Origin: Actinomycetota bacterium | GTDB lineage: Bacteria; Actinomycetota; Thermoleophilia; Solirubrobacterales; 70-9 | DNA: 64,000 nucleotides | Assembly: GCA_018268675.1 (NCBI GenBank) | Contig: JAFDWB010000082.1 | Span: 20,949-84,948, forward strand | Direction of reading: 5' to 3' | Shown: piece by piece, positions 19,279 to 26,957 of the stretch | Position numbering within the stretch: position 1 is the first letter of the stretch | How the letters are laid out: every line of letters begins with the position of its first letter | Made by a program: the position numbers and the translations under genes | Notes under the pieces: model-generated | The model's input: the letters and a program-made list of their open reading frames with translations, nothing else | Database searches by the model: none | What the model was told of the DNA's origin: nothing

Positions 19279-20475
19279 TCAGGAGGCGCGCCTCGCCGCA
19301 AGCTCCTCGACCAGTTCGGCGCCGCGCGCCGAGCCGTCGTGGGTGGCGGCCCAGGTGGCGATCTGGCGGGAGCGGGCGGCGAAGCGGGGGTCGGCGAGGA
19401 TGCGGCGGGCGGCCCATCGCAGGGGGCCGGGACGACAGAGGCGCCAGGGGAGCGAGAGGCCCGCGCCGGTCCAGGCGACGCGCATCGCGGTCTCGCCCAT
19501 GTCGCCGGTGATCGGCGAGACCAGGAGGGGGGCGCCGGCTGCGAGGGCGCGGGCGACGGTGCCGTGGCCGCCGTGGGAGATGACCAAGGCGGCGATCGGC
19601 ATCAGCTGCGAGTAGCTCAGCCAGTCGACCAGGACGGCGTTGGCGGGAACCGGGATCGCGCTCTGGGGGTGTACGCGGTTGGTGGTGGCGACGACGCGGA
19701 CCGGCTCGTCGGCGAGCGCCGCCAGGGCCGTGCGCACGAGGTGGTTGCCCGAGTCGTGGGCGGTGCTCGGGGCGACGAGGACGAGCGGTGCGTCGCCGGG
19801 CGGGAGCTCGATGTCGGGGTGGGGGACCTCGAAGGCCATCGGCCCCGTCACCTTCACCGCGGCCGGCCAGGCGCGTGGATACTCGAGCTGCGGGTAGGTC
19901 GCGACGAGGGCGAGGTCGGGGCTGATGCCCCCATGGAAGCGATCGAGCGGCGGCAGGCCGAGGCGCTCGCGTTGGGAGTTGAGATCGCGGCGGCCGCGCT
20001 CGAGGCCGACGTCGAGGGCGCGGTGCCCGGCTCGCCAGACCGCGCGCCCGAGGCTGGTGCGTGGCCCCCGTAGTCCCACGGCGAAGAACGGGAGGCCGGG
20101 CTCCACCACCGGGTAGAGGTGGGGGATCAGGGTGGCGAGGGGCACCCCGGCCGCCTCGGCTGCGAGGGTCGGCGCGACGGTGAGGATGTCGGAGACGACG
20201 ACCGCCGGGTCGAGGCGCTCGATCAGCGGCAACAGCGCGCGCGCCGCCTCGGCGGCGTCGCGGCCGTCGTCGGTACCGGGCTCAGGCGGCGGGAAGGTGC
20301 GGTATTCCTCCGCCGCGGCGAAGTCGAGACCGGCGCCCTCGACCGCGCCGCGGCGCTCCTCCCAGGTCTCGACCGTGACCGCGTGGCCCCGCCGCGCCAG
20401 CGCCCGCCCGAGGGCGATCGCGGGGAAGGCGTGACCGGGGTCGCCGAAAGCGGCAACCAGGAAGCGCGACGGCAC
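19279..20475 (-). CDS. GT1/UGT-type glycosyltransferase
   Basis: This 398-residue GT-B fold enzyme resembles macrolide/glycolipid glycosyltransferases. The N-terminal half starts FLVAAFGDPGHAFPAIALGRAL, with the expected Gly-His. The C-terminal donor-binding region has VLVDWLSYSQLMPIAALVISHGGHGTV, with the SHGGHGT motif typical of nucleotide-sugar binding. The GTG start is one base after the stop of the SDR gene, so they are translationally coupled. The acceptor may be a lipid or secondary metabolite; the sequence does not say which. Confidence 0.88.
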   Translation of the reverse strand: MPSRFLVAAFGDPGHAFPAIALGRALARRGHAVTVETWEERRGAVEGAGLDFAAAEEYRTFPPPEPGTDDGRDAAEAARALLPLIERLDPAVVVSDILTVAPTLAAEAAGVPLATLIPHLYPVVEPGLPFFAVGLRGPRTSLGRAVWRAGHRALDVGLERGRRDLNSQRERLGLPPLDRFHGGISPDLALVATYPQLEYPRAWPAAVKVTGPMAFEVPHPDIELPPGDAPLVLVAPSTAHDSGNHLVRTALAALADEPVRVVATTNRVHPQSAIPVPANAVLVDWLSYSQLMPIAALVISHGGHGTVARALAAGAPLLVSPITGDMGETAMRVAWTGAGLSLPWRLCRPGPLRWAARRILADPRFAARSRQIATWAATHDGSARGAELVEELAARRAS

Positions 20476-20476
20476 C

Positions 20477-21208
20477 TCAGCCGGCGCCGACGTAGTCCTC
20501 TCCGGGCCTGACGAAGACGATCTCCGGCACGTTGCAGCTGGGCGAGGTCCGCAACAGGAACCGGACCCCCTCGGCGATGTCGGTGGGCTGGATCAGCGGC
20601 TCGCCGATCTCGTCGCGGATGAAGGCGGCCATGTCGGTGTCGACGAAGCCTGGAGCCAGCGCCGTGCACTGGATCCCTTCCTTGGCGACCTCGCGCCGGG
20701 TCGCTTCGGTGAAGTTGATCATCGCCGCCTTGGTCGCCCCGTAGATCGAGAGCCATGCCGGGCCGCTTTTGCCGGCCAGGGAGGCGGTGTTGACGATCAG
20801 CGCCTTGCCGTGCTCGGCGCCCGCCTTGCGCAGCAGCGGCAGGCCTTCGCGCGTCCCCAGGATCTGGGAGCGCAGGTTGACCGCCAGCTGCAGGTCGAGC
20901 AGCTTGGTGTCGGTCTCGGCGATCGGGGCGCCCGCCCCGACCCCGGCGTTGTTGACGAGCACGTCGAGACGGCCGAAGCGCTCCTCGTGGGCGACGAAGA
21001 CGGCCTTCAGCTGCTCCTCCTCGGCGACGTTGGCGGCGACGGTCTGGACCTCGTGGCCCGCCTCACGAAGGCCCGCGACCGCGTCCTCGAGCTTTTCCGG
21101 GCGCCGCGCCGAGAGCGTCAGGCCGTAGCCCTCCCCGGCCAGCATCGCCGCGATCGCCAGTCCGATCCCGCCCGAGGCCCCAGTGATCAACGCCGCTCGC
21201 TCCGCCAT
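20477..21208 (-). CDS. short-chain dehydrogenase/reductase
   Basis: This classical SDR of 243 residues has the cofactor motif TGASGGIG (about 9-16), NNAG (about 86-89), the catalytic Ser in NTASLAGKSG and YGATK as YxxxK (about 152-156). An Arg-Arg pair in SARRPEK after beta2 suggests NADP(H) preference. ATG 21208 has an AGGAG ribosome binding site. It is the first gene of the minus-strand SDR-glycosyltransferase run, and may modify the same substrate that the transferase glycosylates. The open frame continues upstream only as an antisense shadow. Confidence 0.92.
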   Translation of the reverse strand: MAERAALITGASGGIGLAIAAMLAGEGYGLTLSARRPEKLEDAVAGLREAGHEVQTVAANVAEEEQLKAVFVAHEERFGRLDVLVNNAGVGAGAPIAETDTKLLDLQLAVNLRSQILGTREGLPLLRKAGAEHGKALIVNTASLAGKSGPAWLSIYGATKAAMINFTEATRREVAKEGIQCTALAPGFVDTDMAAFIRDEIGEPLIQPTDIAEGVRFLLRTSPSCNVPEIVFVRPGEDYVGAG

Positions 21209-21274
21209 CCGTTTCTCCTCCCGTTCGCTCCGACGCGGCCACCCTACCGGCGGGGCGGCCGGGACTCTGAAAAC

Positions 21275-22396
21275 ATGCCGCCGATGCGCGCCCCCCGTAC
21301 CGTGACAGGGCTCGGCTGCCTGCTCGCCTGCGGGGTCACCCTCCTCGCCGGCTGCGGCGGCCCTGGCACCTCCTCCCAGGTCAACCGCGAAGTGGAGGCC
21401 GGCGTCAGCAAGCCCGCGCCGCCGAAAAGCGCCTTCCCGGCCACCGAAGGAAGAACGCTCGAAGAATTCGTCCTCGACGTCGCCAAAGTCCACCCCCAGG
21501 TGAAGGTCAGCCCCGGGGCCGAAGCCTTCTACACGGGCGTCAATCGCTACCCGTTCCTGGTCGCCGAGAAAAACAGCGCGGCAGGTCGGGCGGGGAAGGA
21601 GATCCCGAACGCCGAAGTCGCGATCTACTACGCCAGGGTGCGGAAACCGAAACCGGCGGCGAAATCGAAGCCTAAGGCGAAGGGCAGGCCCGGGACGAAG
21701 CCGGCGAAGGCCCCCGGTGAAGCTTCCGAACAGCCCCTGATCGGCCCCTTCCCGGCGCAGATCGAAACGCTGGCGACGAAGCCCGCCTTCCAGGGCAAGA
21801 CCACCACCGAAAATCCGGAAGCGGCGAGCGTCGTCTACTCGGTAGAACTGAACTTCCCCGCCGACGGCGAATACAAGCCGGTCGCGCTGATCAAGGAAAA
21901 AGGGGGGATCGCGGTGAAAGCCCTGCCGGTCATCCAAGTCGGCGAATTCACCAGGATTCCGCGGCCCGGCGAGAAAGCTCCAGTGATCCAGACGCCGACC
22001 GCACAGAGTGTCGGCGGGGACCTCACGAAACTGTCCACGAGAGTGCCGCCGGACACGCAGAACAAGGTCAATTACGCGGACGTCCTCGGAAAGGAGCCGA
22101 TACTTCTCTTGTTTACGACCCCCAAGTTCTGCCAGAGTCGGGTCTGCGGGCCTGTCGTCGACGTCGCCCAGCAGCTCCAGCACGAATTCGAAGGCAAGGC
22201 GAACTTCATCCACATGGAGATGTACAAGAACAACGATCCGGCGAACGGGGTGAGTCCCCAGGTCCGCCGCTTCCACCTGCCGACCGAACCGTGGTTGTTC
22301 GCGATCAACCGCGAAGGGGTGGTGGGCGCGACGATCCAGGGTGGCTTCGGGACCGACCTGATGAAAAAGACCGTCGAAAAGGTGATCGCAGAATGA
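21275..22396 (+). CDS. lipoprotein with C-terminal thioredoxin-like domain
   Basis: This 373-residue exported protein has a lipobox (LLAGCGG, Cys about 27). A Lys/Pro-rich linker at about 128-150 (KPKPAAKSKPKAKGRPG) separates an N-terminal beta region from a C-terminal thioredoxin-like region (ILLLFTTPKFCQSRVCGPV, later LPTEPWLFAINREGVV). The cysteines form CX4C rather than CXXC, so disulfide exchange is uncertain. Glu codons are mostly GAA, unlike most neighbours. Its TGA overlaps the ATG of the HPt gene. It is divergent from the SDR gene with a 66-nt gap. Confidence 0.8.
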   Translation: MPPMRAPRTVTGLGCLLACGVTLLAGCGGPGTSSQVNREVEAGVSKPAPPKSAFPATEGRTLEEFVLDVAKVHPQVKVSPGAEAFYTGVNRYPFLVAEKNSAAGRAGKEIPNAEVAIYYARVRKPKPAAKSKPKAKGRPGTKPAKAPGEASEQPLIGPFPAQIETLATKPAFQGKTTTENPEAASVVYSVELNFPADGEYKPVALIKEKGGIAVKALPVIQVGEFTRIPRPGEKAPVIQTPTAQSVGGDLTKLSTRVPPDTQNKVNYADVLGKEPILLLFTTPKFCQSRVCGPVVDVAQQLQHEFEGKANFIHMEMYKNNDPANGVSPQVRRFHLPTEPWLFAINREGVVGATIQGGFGTDLMKKTVEKVIAE

Positions 22397-22758
22397 GTGA
22401 CAAAGCCGCATCCGAGGAGGAGCTTCTCTCCTCCTTCGCCGCGGAGGCGCGGCGCCGCTGCGACGTGATCTCGGCCGGCCTCGCCACCGCGACGACGGAC
22501 TTCGAGACGATGCGCGCCGAAGCGCACGCGCTGCGCGGGACGGCCGGGGTGGTGGGGTTGCGCAGGCTGGCGGAGCTCGCCGGCCTGATGGAGTCCGACC
22601 TCGCCGAAGCGAAGAAGACCGGCACGATCCGCGGCGGGCGCGACCACCAGATCGCCGACGCCGCCAAGGCGCTGGCCGACGGGGCCGCGGCGGCGGCCAA
22701 GGGCGAGGAAGAGCCGCCCGACGTCGGGCGGAGTCTCGCCCAGCTGTTCAGTGCCTGA
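22393..22758 (+). CDS. HPt (histidine phosphotransfer) domain protein
   Basis: This 121-residue all-helical protein has the Hpt signature EAHALRGTAGVVGLRRLAELAG, where His in AHALRGTAG (about residue 48) is the expected phospho-acceptor. It stands alone: no histidine kinase or response regulator is in the window. Its ATG overlaps the stop of the lipoprotein gene (ATGA) and a second lipoprotein gene starts 16 nt later, so it is probably translated together with exported proteins. Confidence 0.8.
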   Translation: MSDKAASEEELLSSFAAEARRRCDVISAGLATATTDFETMRAEAHALRGTAGVVGLRRLAELAGLMESDLAEAKKTGTIRGGRDHQIADAAKALADGAAAAAKGEEEPPDVGRSLAQLFSA

Positions 22759-22773
22759 CCCGCGCTTTTACCT

Positions 22774-23340
22774 GTGCGCGCCGCCCTCCCCCTGATCGCC
22801 ATCCTCGTCGCCGTCGCCGCGGCGGGATGCGGCGGGTCCTCGGGAGGCCAGACCACGAGCGTCGGTGGGCAGACGATCACCGTGCCCGAAGATGTGCACG
22901 GGGTCTACGGAGAACTGGAAGCGATCCTCGACCAGTTCCCCTACCAGCACTGGTACACCCGCTGCGTGGTCGCGCGGGTGAGGAAGGAACTCGACCCGGC
23001 CGAAGCGGCGGCGCTCCCCGGCCTCTCGGGATCCGAAGGTGAGTCGAAAGCCGTGCAGATCATCGCCAAAGCCGGGCCGGCCTGCGCCAAGGCGACCGGC
23101 CGACCGATCGTCGACCCCAACGCCTCGGGCGAAAAGATCGCCGTCCTCCGCGCCGATTACCTCCCCTCGATGGTCTCCCTCGCCAAATCCCAAGGCCTCG
23201 ATACCGCCCAGGTGGAATGCGTCAGGGAAGCCTTCGAAAACCTGCCCGACAACCAGGTGGTCGCGATGGCGAACGGCTCCCACAAGGAACGCGAAGGCAT
23301 ACTCCTCTCAGTCTTCAAACCCTGTGCCAAGGCGAAGTAG
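22774..23340 (+). CDS. lipoprotein of unknown function
   Basis: This 188-residue protein has a signal peptide and lipobox (VAVAAAGCGG, Cys about 19). The mature part has about four further cysteines (TRCVVARV, GPACAKA, VECVREA, KPCAKA), a pattern suggesting two disulfides in an extracytoplasmic helical domain. Starts with GTG; 16 nt after the HPt gene. I do not recognise the family. Confidence 0.75.
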   Translation: MRAALPLIAILVAVAAAGCGGSSGGQTTSVGGQTITVPEDVHGVYGELEAILDQFPYQHWYTRCVVARVRKELDPAEAAALPGLSGSEGESKAVQIIAKAGPACAKATGRPIVDPNASGEKIAVLRADYLPSMVSLAKSQGLDTAQVECVREAFENLPDNQVVAMANGSHKEREGILLSVFKPCAKAK

Positions 23341-23364
23341 CTGAGGACGGGGCGCGAGGCCCGC

Positions 23365-23438
23365 GCGGCGGTAGCTCAGTTGGTCAGAGCACGGGACTCA
23401 TAATCCCTTGGTCGCTGGTTCGAGTCCAGCCCGCCGCA
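23365..23438 (+). tRNA. tRNA-Met (CAT)
   Basis: This is a 74-nt cloverleaf. The acceptor GCGGCGG pairs with CCGCCGC, the discriminator is A, and the anticodon loop CTCATAA holds CAT. The anticodon stem has a C-T mismatch at its base. It lacks the initiator's three-GC anticodon stem, so elongator Met is most likely; tRNA-Ile with lysidine (CAT) cannot be excluded. CCA is not encoded. Confidence 0.9.
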
Positions 23439-23447
23439 TCGCTTTTT

Positions 23448-23496
23448 GGTGAGTTCGCACTTTGCCGCGCTATCCGCGGGTTTCTGCGAACTCATC
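23448..23496. repeat. GGTGAGTTCGCA palindromic element, copy 2
   Basis: GGTGAGTTCGCA (23448-23459) pairs with TGCGAACTCATC (23485-23496) with one G-T wobble. The 25-nt loop matches copy 1 (10074-10098) except for the first base and includes the inner CCGCG/CGCGG stem. It sits between tRNA-Met and a convergent gene, so it may act as a bidirectional terminator. Confidence 0.8.
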
Positions 23497-23499
23497 GCG

Positions 23500-23919
23500 T
23501 CAGTGGAGGACGAGGAAGGCGACGAGTGCCAGCCCGAGCAAGGCGAGGGAGACGATCCAGGCGCGGGCCCAGGCGCCGGCAAGGCTGTAGTTGCGGGGCC
23601 GGCGGCCGGCCGCGTCGGCCAGGTAGGCGGCGTTGGCCGGTTCGGGGATCTCGCTCTCGCGGGGGTCCTCGACCATGGTCTCGGCGAGGAGGGTGCGGGC
23701 GGCGGGGGCATCGTCGGTGCGGACGTAGATGCGCCGGCTGCTGTGGGTGCGGAGGCCCGCGCCGACGGCGGGGCCGTCGAGGGATCCCTGGTGGGCGAGG
23801 CTACGGATGCCTCCTTCGCGCAGCAGGCCGCGGATCAGCGCCGCCTCCTCGCGCGTGTCGGCGAAGGCGATCTGGACGAGACCATCGCCGCGGTGTCGCG
23901 CCCCCTCGATGATCTCCAC
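23500..23919 (-). CDS. DUF2007-like protein with C-terminal membrane anchor
   Basis: This 139-residue protein has an N-terminal domain resembling DUF2007/putative signal-transducing proteins (VQIAFADTREEAALIRGLLREGGI ... RIYVRTDDAPAARTLL), a ferredoxin-like fold. One transmembrane helix closes it (WIVSLALLGLALVAFLVLH). The start is GTG 23919, preceded at 6 nt by TACGCT, again a leaderless pattern; the frame runs further upstream only as shadow of the next gene. Function is unknown. Confidence 0.75.
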   Translation of the reverse strand: MEIIEGARHRGDGLVQIAFADTREEAALIRGLLREGGIRSLAHQGSLDGPAVGAGLRTHSSRRIYVRTDDAPAARTLLAETMVEDPRESEIPEPANAAYLADAAGRRPRNYSLAGAWARAWIVSLALLGLALVAFLVLH

Positions 23920-23951
23920 GCCGACAGCGTAGGTCGCGCGGGGGCGGGGCG

Positions 23952-24185
23952 CTACTCGGTCTCGGGCCGGAGGCGCAGGCGGCGCTTCGGGGCCGCGTAG
24001 GTGATGCGGAGGTTCAGCTCGGGCTGCTCGGCGGGCCAGGCTTCGTAGACGCCGGGCTGCTCCTCGAGCGGGCGGGAGGAGGCGACCGCGACGATCGCGT
24101 GTTCCGCGGTTTCGGCCGTCACCTTGTGCAGTTCGCGTTCCCGGTGGCGCCGCCGCTCCCACGCGGCTACGACAAAGCTCCGCAT
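23952..24185 (-). CDS. small hypothetical protein
   Basis: This 77-residue basic protein starts MRSFVVAAWERRRHRER and contains a likely beta-alpha-beta core (AEHAIVAVASSRP ... LNLRITYAAPKRR). No signal peptide or membrane segment is seen. ATG 24185 lies 8 nt from TAGAGT (24194-24199, minus strand). It is transcribed toward the DUF2007-like gene. I do not recognise the family. Confidence 0.6.
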   Translation of the reverse strand: MRSFVVAAWERRRHRERELHKVTAETAEHAIVAVASSRPLEEQPGVYEAWPAEQPELNLRITYAAPKRRLRLRPETE

Positions 24186-24256
24186 GGACGGGCACTCTAC
24201 CCGTTATCGAGGACTGTCAGACGGACGCTTGGTCGGCAGTTTTTGGATGGTCGGGC

Positions 24257-24421
24257 TTAATTCTCCTCTTCGCCCCCGCCGAGCCCGAGCATCACCGCGA
24301 GCAGGAGGCAGGAGAGGACGAGGATCACGCTTCCGATCGCGACGAAGGCGCCGGTGGCGAACCCGAGGAGGCCGACGATCGCGAGGACGAGCGCCACAGC
24401 CATGGTGACCTTGCGACGCAT
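24257..24421 (-). CDS. 54-residue small membrane protein
   Basis: A short open frame encodes a protein with two predicted transmembrane segments (MAVALVLAIVGLLGFATG and IGSVILVLSCLLLAVMLG), a basic start (MRRK) and an acidic end (GGGEEEN). ATG 24421 lies 6 nt after TAGGAT (24428-24433, minus strand), the window's recurrent leaderless pattern, which supports it being real. Codon third positions are strongly G/C. Function is unknown. Confidence 0.65.
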   Translation of the reverse strand: MRRKVTMAVALVLAIVGLLGFATGAFVAIGSVILVLSCLLLAVMLGLGGGEEEN

Positions 24422-24521
24422 CGGCCGATCCTACGGGTCGGCGATCTCGCGCCGGCGGCTCGCCCTGCCCCCAGGCGCGCCGTTTCGCGGTGCCGTCCTG
24501 CGGCGATGCGATACCTCCCGG

Positions 24522-25589
24522 ATGAGCCGCGCCGCCGCCATCGCGATCGCCGGCCTCCTGGGCCTGCTCACCGCCGGGGCGAGCCCCGCGGCCCCGTCGC
24601 CGAAGCCCGGGCACCACGAGGCGCGACCCGGGGTCACCTTCGCCGCGGTCGGCGACACCATGCTCGGCAACACGCCCGTCCTTCCCCCCGATCCCGGCTC
24701 CTACCTCGACCGGGTGAAGGGGCAGCTGCGAGCCGACGCCGTCTTCGGCAACCTCGAGGGCACCCTCACCGACGTCGCCACCTCGTCCAAGTGCGGCGGC
24801 GCGCCCTCCGGTAACTGCTTCGCCTTCCGCACCCCGCCGAGCTACGCACGCTTCCTCGCCGCCGCCGGCTTCACGGTGATGAACGACGCCAACAACCACT
24901 CCTCCGACTTCGGCCCGACGGGCCTCGAACAGACGGTCGCCGCCCTGCACAAGGCCGGAATCGCGCAGACCGGGCTGCCAGGCCAGATCACCGTGGTGGA
25001 CGCGGGTGGGGAGAAGGTCGCTTACGTCGGCTTCGCCCCCTACTCGACGACGGCGTCGCTGCTCGACCTGTCCGCGGCCCACGAGCTCATCCGCCGCGCC
25101 GCCCGCCGCGCCCCGATCGTCGTCGTCGCGATGCACGCCGGGGCGGAGGGGCTCGGCGCCCAGCACCTGACCGGGCGCGAGGAGCACTACCTCGGCGAGG
25201 ACCGCGGCAACCCGGAGAGGTTCGCGCGGATGGCCGTGCGCTCGGGCGCCGACCTGGTGCTCGGCTCCGGCCCTCACGTCCTTCGCGCGATGGAGATCTA
25301 CCGGGGCCGGCTGATCGCCTACAGCCTCGGCAACTTCTGCGGCTTCCACAACTTCGACACCTCGGGTGCCCTCGGCGCCTCCGCGATCCTCCACGTCACG
25401 CTCGCCCCGAACGGGGCCTTCCGCTCCGGCCGGATCGCCTCGGTGCGCCTGGTCGAAGCGGGGCGCCCGGTCCCCGACCCGAGCCGCGAAGGGGCCCGCC
25501 TCCTCCGCCGCCTCTCCCGTGAGGACCTGGGTGCGAGCGCGGTGCAGGTCGGTGGGAAGGGACGGATCCTGGGAACTGTCGGCGATTAG
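24522..25589 (+). CDS. CapA-family exported metallophosphatase-like protein
   Basis: This 355-residue protein resembles CapA/PgsA capsule-associated proteins, which have a calcineurin-like phosphoesterase fold. It has an N-terminal signal peptide (AAAIAIAGLLGLLTAGASPAAP), then the expected motifs FAAVGDTMLGN, GNLEGTLTD, NDANNHSSDFG, MHAGAEG and GSGPHVLRAMEIYRGRLIAYSLGNF. Start ATG 24522 is chosen because it begins the signal peptide. It is probably a surface enzyme acting on polysaccharide or poly-gamma-glutamate. Confidence 0.87.
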   Translation: MSRAAAIAIAGLLGLLTAGASPAAPSPKPGHHEARPGVTFAAVGDTMLGNTPVLPPDPGSYLDRVKGQLRADAVFGNLEGTLTDVATSSKCGGAPSGNCFAFRTPPSYARFLAAAGFTVMNDANNHSSDFGPTGLEQTVAALHKAGIAQTGLPGQITVVDAGGEKVAYVGFAPYSTTASLLDLSAAHELIRRAARRAPIVVVAMHAGAEGLGAQHLTGREEHYLGEDRGNPERFARMAVRSGADLVLGSGPHVLRAMEIYRGRLIAYSLGNFCGFHNFDTSGALGASAILHVTLAPNGAFRSGRIASVRLVEAGRPVPDPSREGARLLRRLSREDLGASAVQVGGKGRILGTVGD

Positions 25590-25629
25590 GTTCTCAGGAC
25601 CTATCTCGGTAGCGGCGCCCCGGGCCCGG

Positions 25630-26052
25630 CTACGGCAGCAGTTCTTCGGCCTTCTTCTTCGCTTCTTCGACTGCTTCTTCGGCCTTCTTACGGGCTTCTT
25701 CGAGCTTCTTGGTGCCCGTCCCCTTGCTGTTTTCGAGCTTTTCCTTGGCTTCTTCGAGCCCTTCTTCAGCAGCCTTCTTGCCTTCTTCAAGCCCTTCCTG
25801 GGCTTTGGTCTTGCCTTCTTCGGCCTTTTCCTTGCCTTCTTCCAGACCCTTCTGCGCCTTTTCCTTGCCTTCTTCGATCCCCTTCTGGGCCGCTTCGACG
25901 CCTCCTTCGGCTTCCTTGCGGGCGCTGGTTTCGGTGCTGCTGGTGCCACCGCCGCCACAGCCGCTGAGGAGCGCGCCGCCCCCAATCGCCCCGACGACGG
26001 CGAGGAGCGCCCCCGCCCGACGAAGCTTGAGGTTGATCTGCTGCTCGTTCAA
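25630..26052 (-). CDS. Lys/Glu repeat lipoprotein
   Basis: This 140-residue lipoprotein has a lipobox (GALLSGCGGG, Cys about 32) and then a mature part built almost wholly from imperfect repeats such as EEGKEKAQKGL and EEGKKAAEEGL, about 90 residues, forming a highly charged amphipathic helix or coiled coil. The start is TTG 26052 with a GAAGGGGAG ribosome binding site. The coding strand is strikingly purine-rich and uses GAA and AAG heavily. It may be a periplasmic spacer or stress protein; no family assigned. Confidence 0.75.
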   Translation of the reverse strand: MNEQQINLKLRRAGALLAVVGAIGGGALLSGCGGGGTSSTETSARKEAEGGVEAAQKGIEEGKEKAQKGLEEGKEKAEEGKTKAQEGLEEGKKAAEEGLEEAKEKLENSKGTGTKKLEEARKKAEEAVEEAKKKAEELLP

Positions 26053-26135
26053 TTCGACTCCCCTTCGGTTGCGTTTCCTCTGCCGGTTGCCGGCCGACCG
26101 TAATGCATGCGGCCGACCCCCGCCTCTCATCTTCC

Positions 26136-26918
26136 TCACCCCGCCCTGACCGTGCAGCTGCGGGTGAGGACGCTGTGCACGGTCCGTCCCCCGGCGAAGC
26201 TGAAGGTCCCGCGCGCGAACGGGAAGACCGCGCCGGGGAAGCCGGCGGGCGCCGCGCAGGCGGCGCTCAGGTAGCTGCGCCGTTCGCCCCCGGCGGTGTA
26301 GCGCCGGGCGATCCGCAGCCGCAGCTTGGTGATCGAGGCCGAGCCGCCCGCGAGCTCCGGCACGCGCGCCGTCAGCACCGTCCCGAAGCCCCCTTCGCCC
26401 GGGCCGATCCGGATCGGGACCACGAGCGTCAACCGTACCGGCCGCGAAAGGTAGATGTGGACGAGCATCCCCGGCCGGCCGCCGACCGTGCCGTTGAAGA
26501 CGAGCGCCTGGCCGGGGACCAGAATTTGGCCCGCCGCGGCCAGCTGGGCGACGAAGGTGCCCCTGCCGACCAGTGCCCCGCGGCAGCGCGCGAGCGCCGC
26601 CGCCGAGCTGGTCGACTGGATCAACGCCGCGCGGCAGCGGGGCAGGCCGCGGGCGTCGATCCGTCCGGCGCTGCTCAGTTCGATCCGCAGCGCGTCGAGC
26701 GGCGGCGGGTGGCTGCCGTCGGTGGTGGAGATCCGCCCTTCGACCTCGACCGCGATCGGCGCCGGGCGTTCGCGTGGCAGCGCCTGCGGCGAAAAGCCGG
26801 CGTGGAAGGCGACCCGCAGATCGCCGGATTGGACAACCTCCGCCCGCGCCAGGCCGGTGAGCGCGCCGACGGCGGCGAGCAGCAACGCGAGCGTGAAGAG
26901 TCGGCGGCGCATCCCCAT
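26136..26918 (-). CDS. secreted protein of unknown function
   Basis: This 260-residue protein has a signal peptide (RRRLFTLALLLAAVGALTGLARA, cleavage about 26) and a long beta-rich mature domain with four cysteines (LPRCRAA, ALARCRGA, SAACAAP, TRSCTV) that probably form two disulfides. Segments such as LRIELSSAGRIDARGLPRC and GTFSFAGGRTVHSVL look like an all-beta extracellular fold. An internal start at 26912 is equally possible. I do not recognise the family. Confidence 0.7.
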   Translation of the reverse strand: MGMRRRLFTLALLLAAVGALTGLARAEVVQSGDLRVAFHAGFSPQALPRERPAPIAVEVEGRISTTDGSHPPPLDALRIELSSAGRIDARGLPRCRAALIQSTSSAAALARCRGALVGRGTFVAQLAAAGQILVPGQALVFNGTVGGRPGMLVHIYLSRPVRLTLVVPIRIGPGEGGFGTVLTARVPELAGGSASITKLRLRIARRYTAGGERRSYLSAACAAPAGFPGAVFPFARGTFSFAGGRTVHSVLTRSCTVRAG

Positions 26919-26957
26919 ACCCGAGCACGAGTCTAGGCCTCGCCGGAGCGCGGCGGA

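Noticed and set aside
23365..23438. Initiator tRNA at the CAT tRNA
   Set aside because: The acceptor has a normal first base pair and the anticodon stem lacks the three consecutive G-C pairs of initiators, so elongator Met is preferred.
25621..25632. The CCGGGCCCGG palindrome between convergent capA-like and lipoprotein genes as a terminator
   Set aside because: It has no loop and no T-tract and is expected by chance in such GC-rich sequence.
25630..26052. The repetitive GAA/AAG tract as a CRISPR or satellite array
   Set aside because: Repeats are imperfect, without unique spacers, and read through as one lipoprotein frame with lipobox and ribosome binding site.
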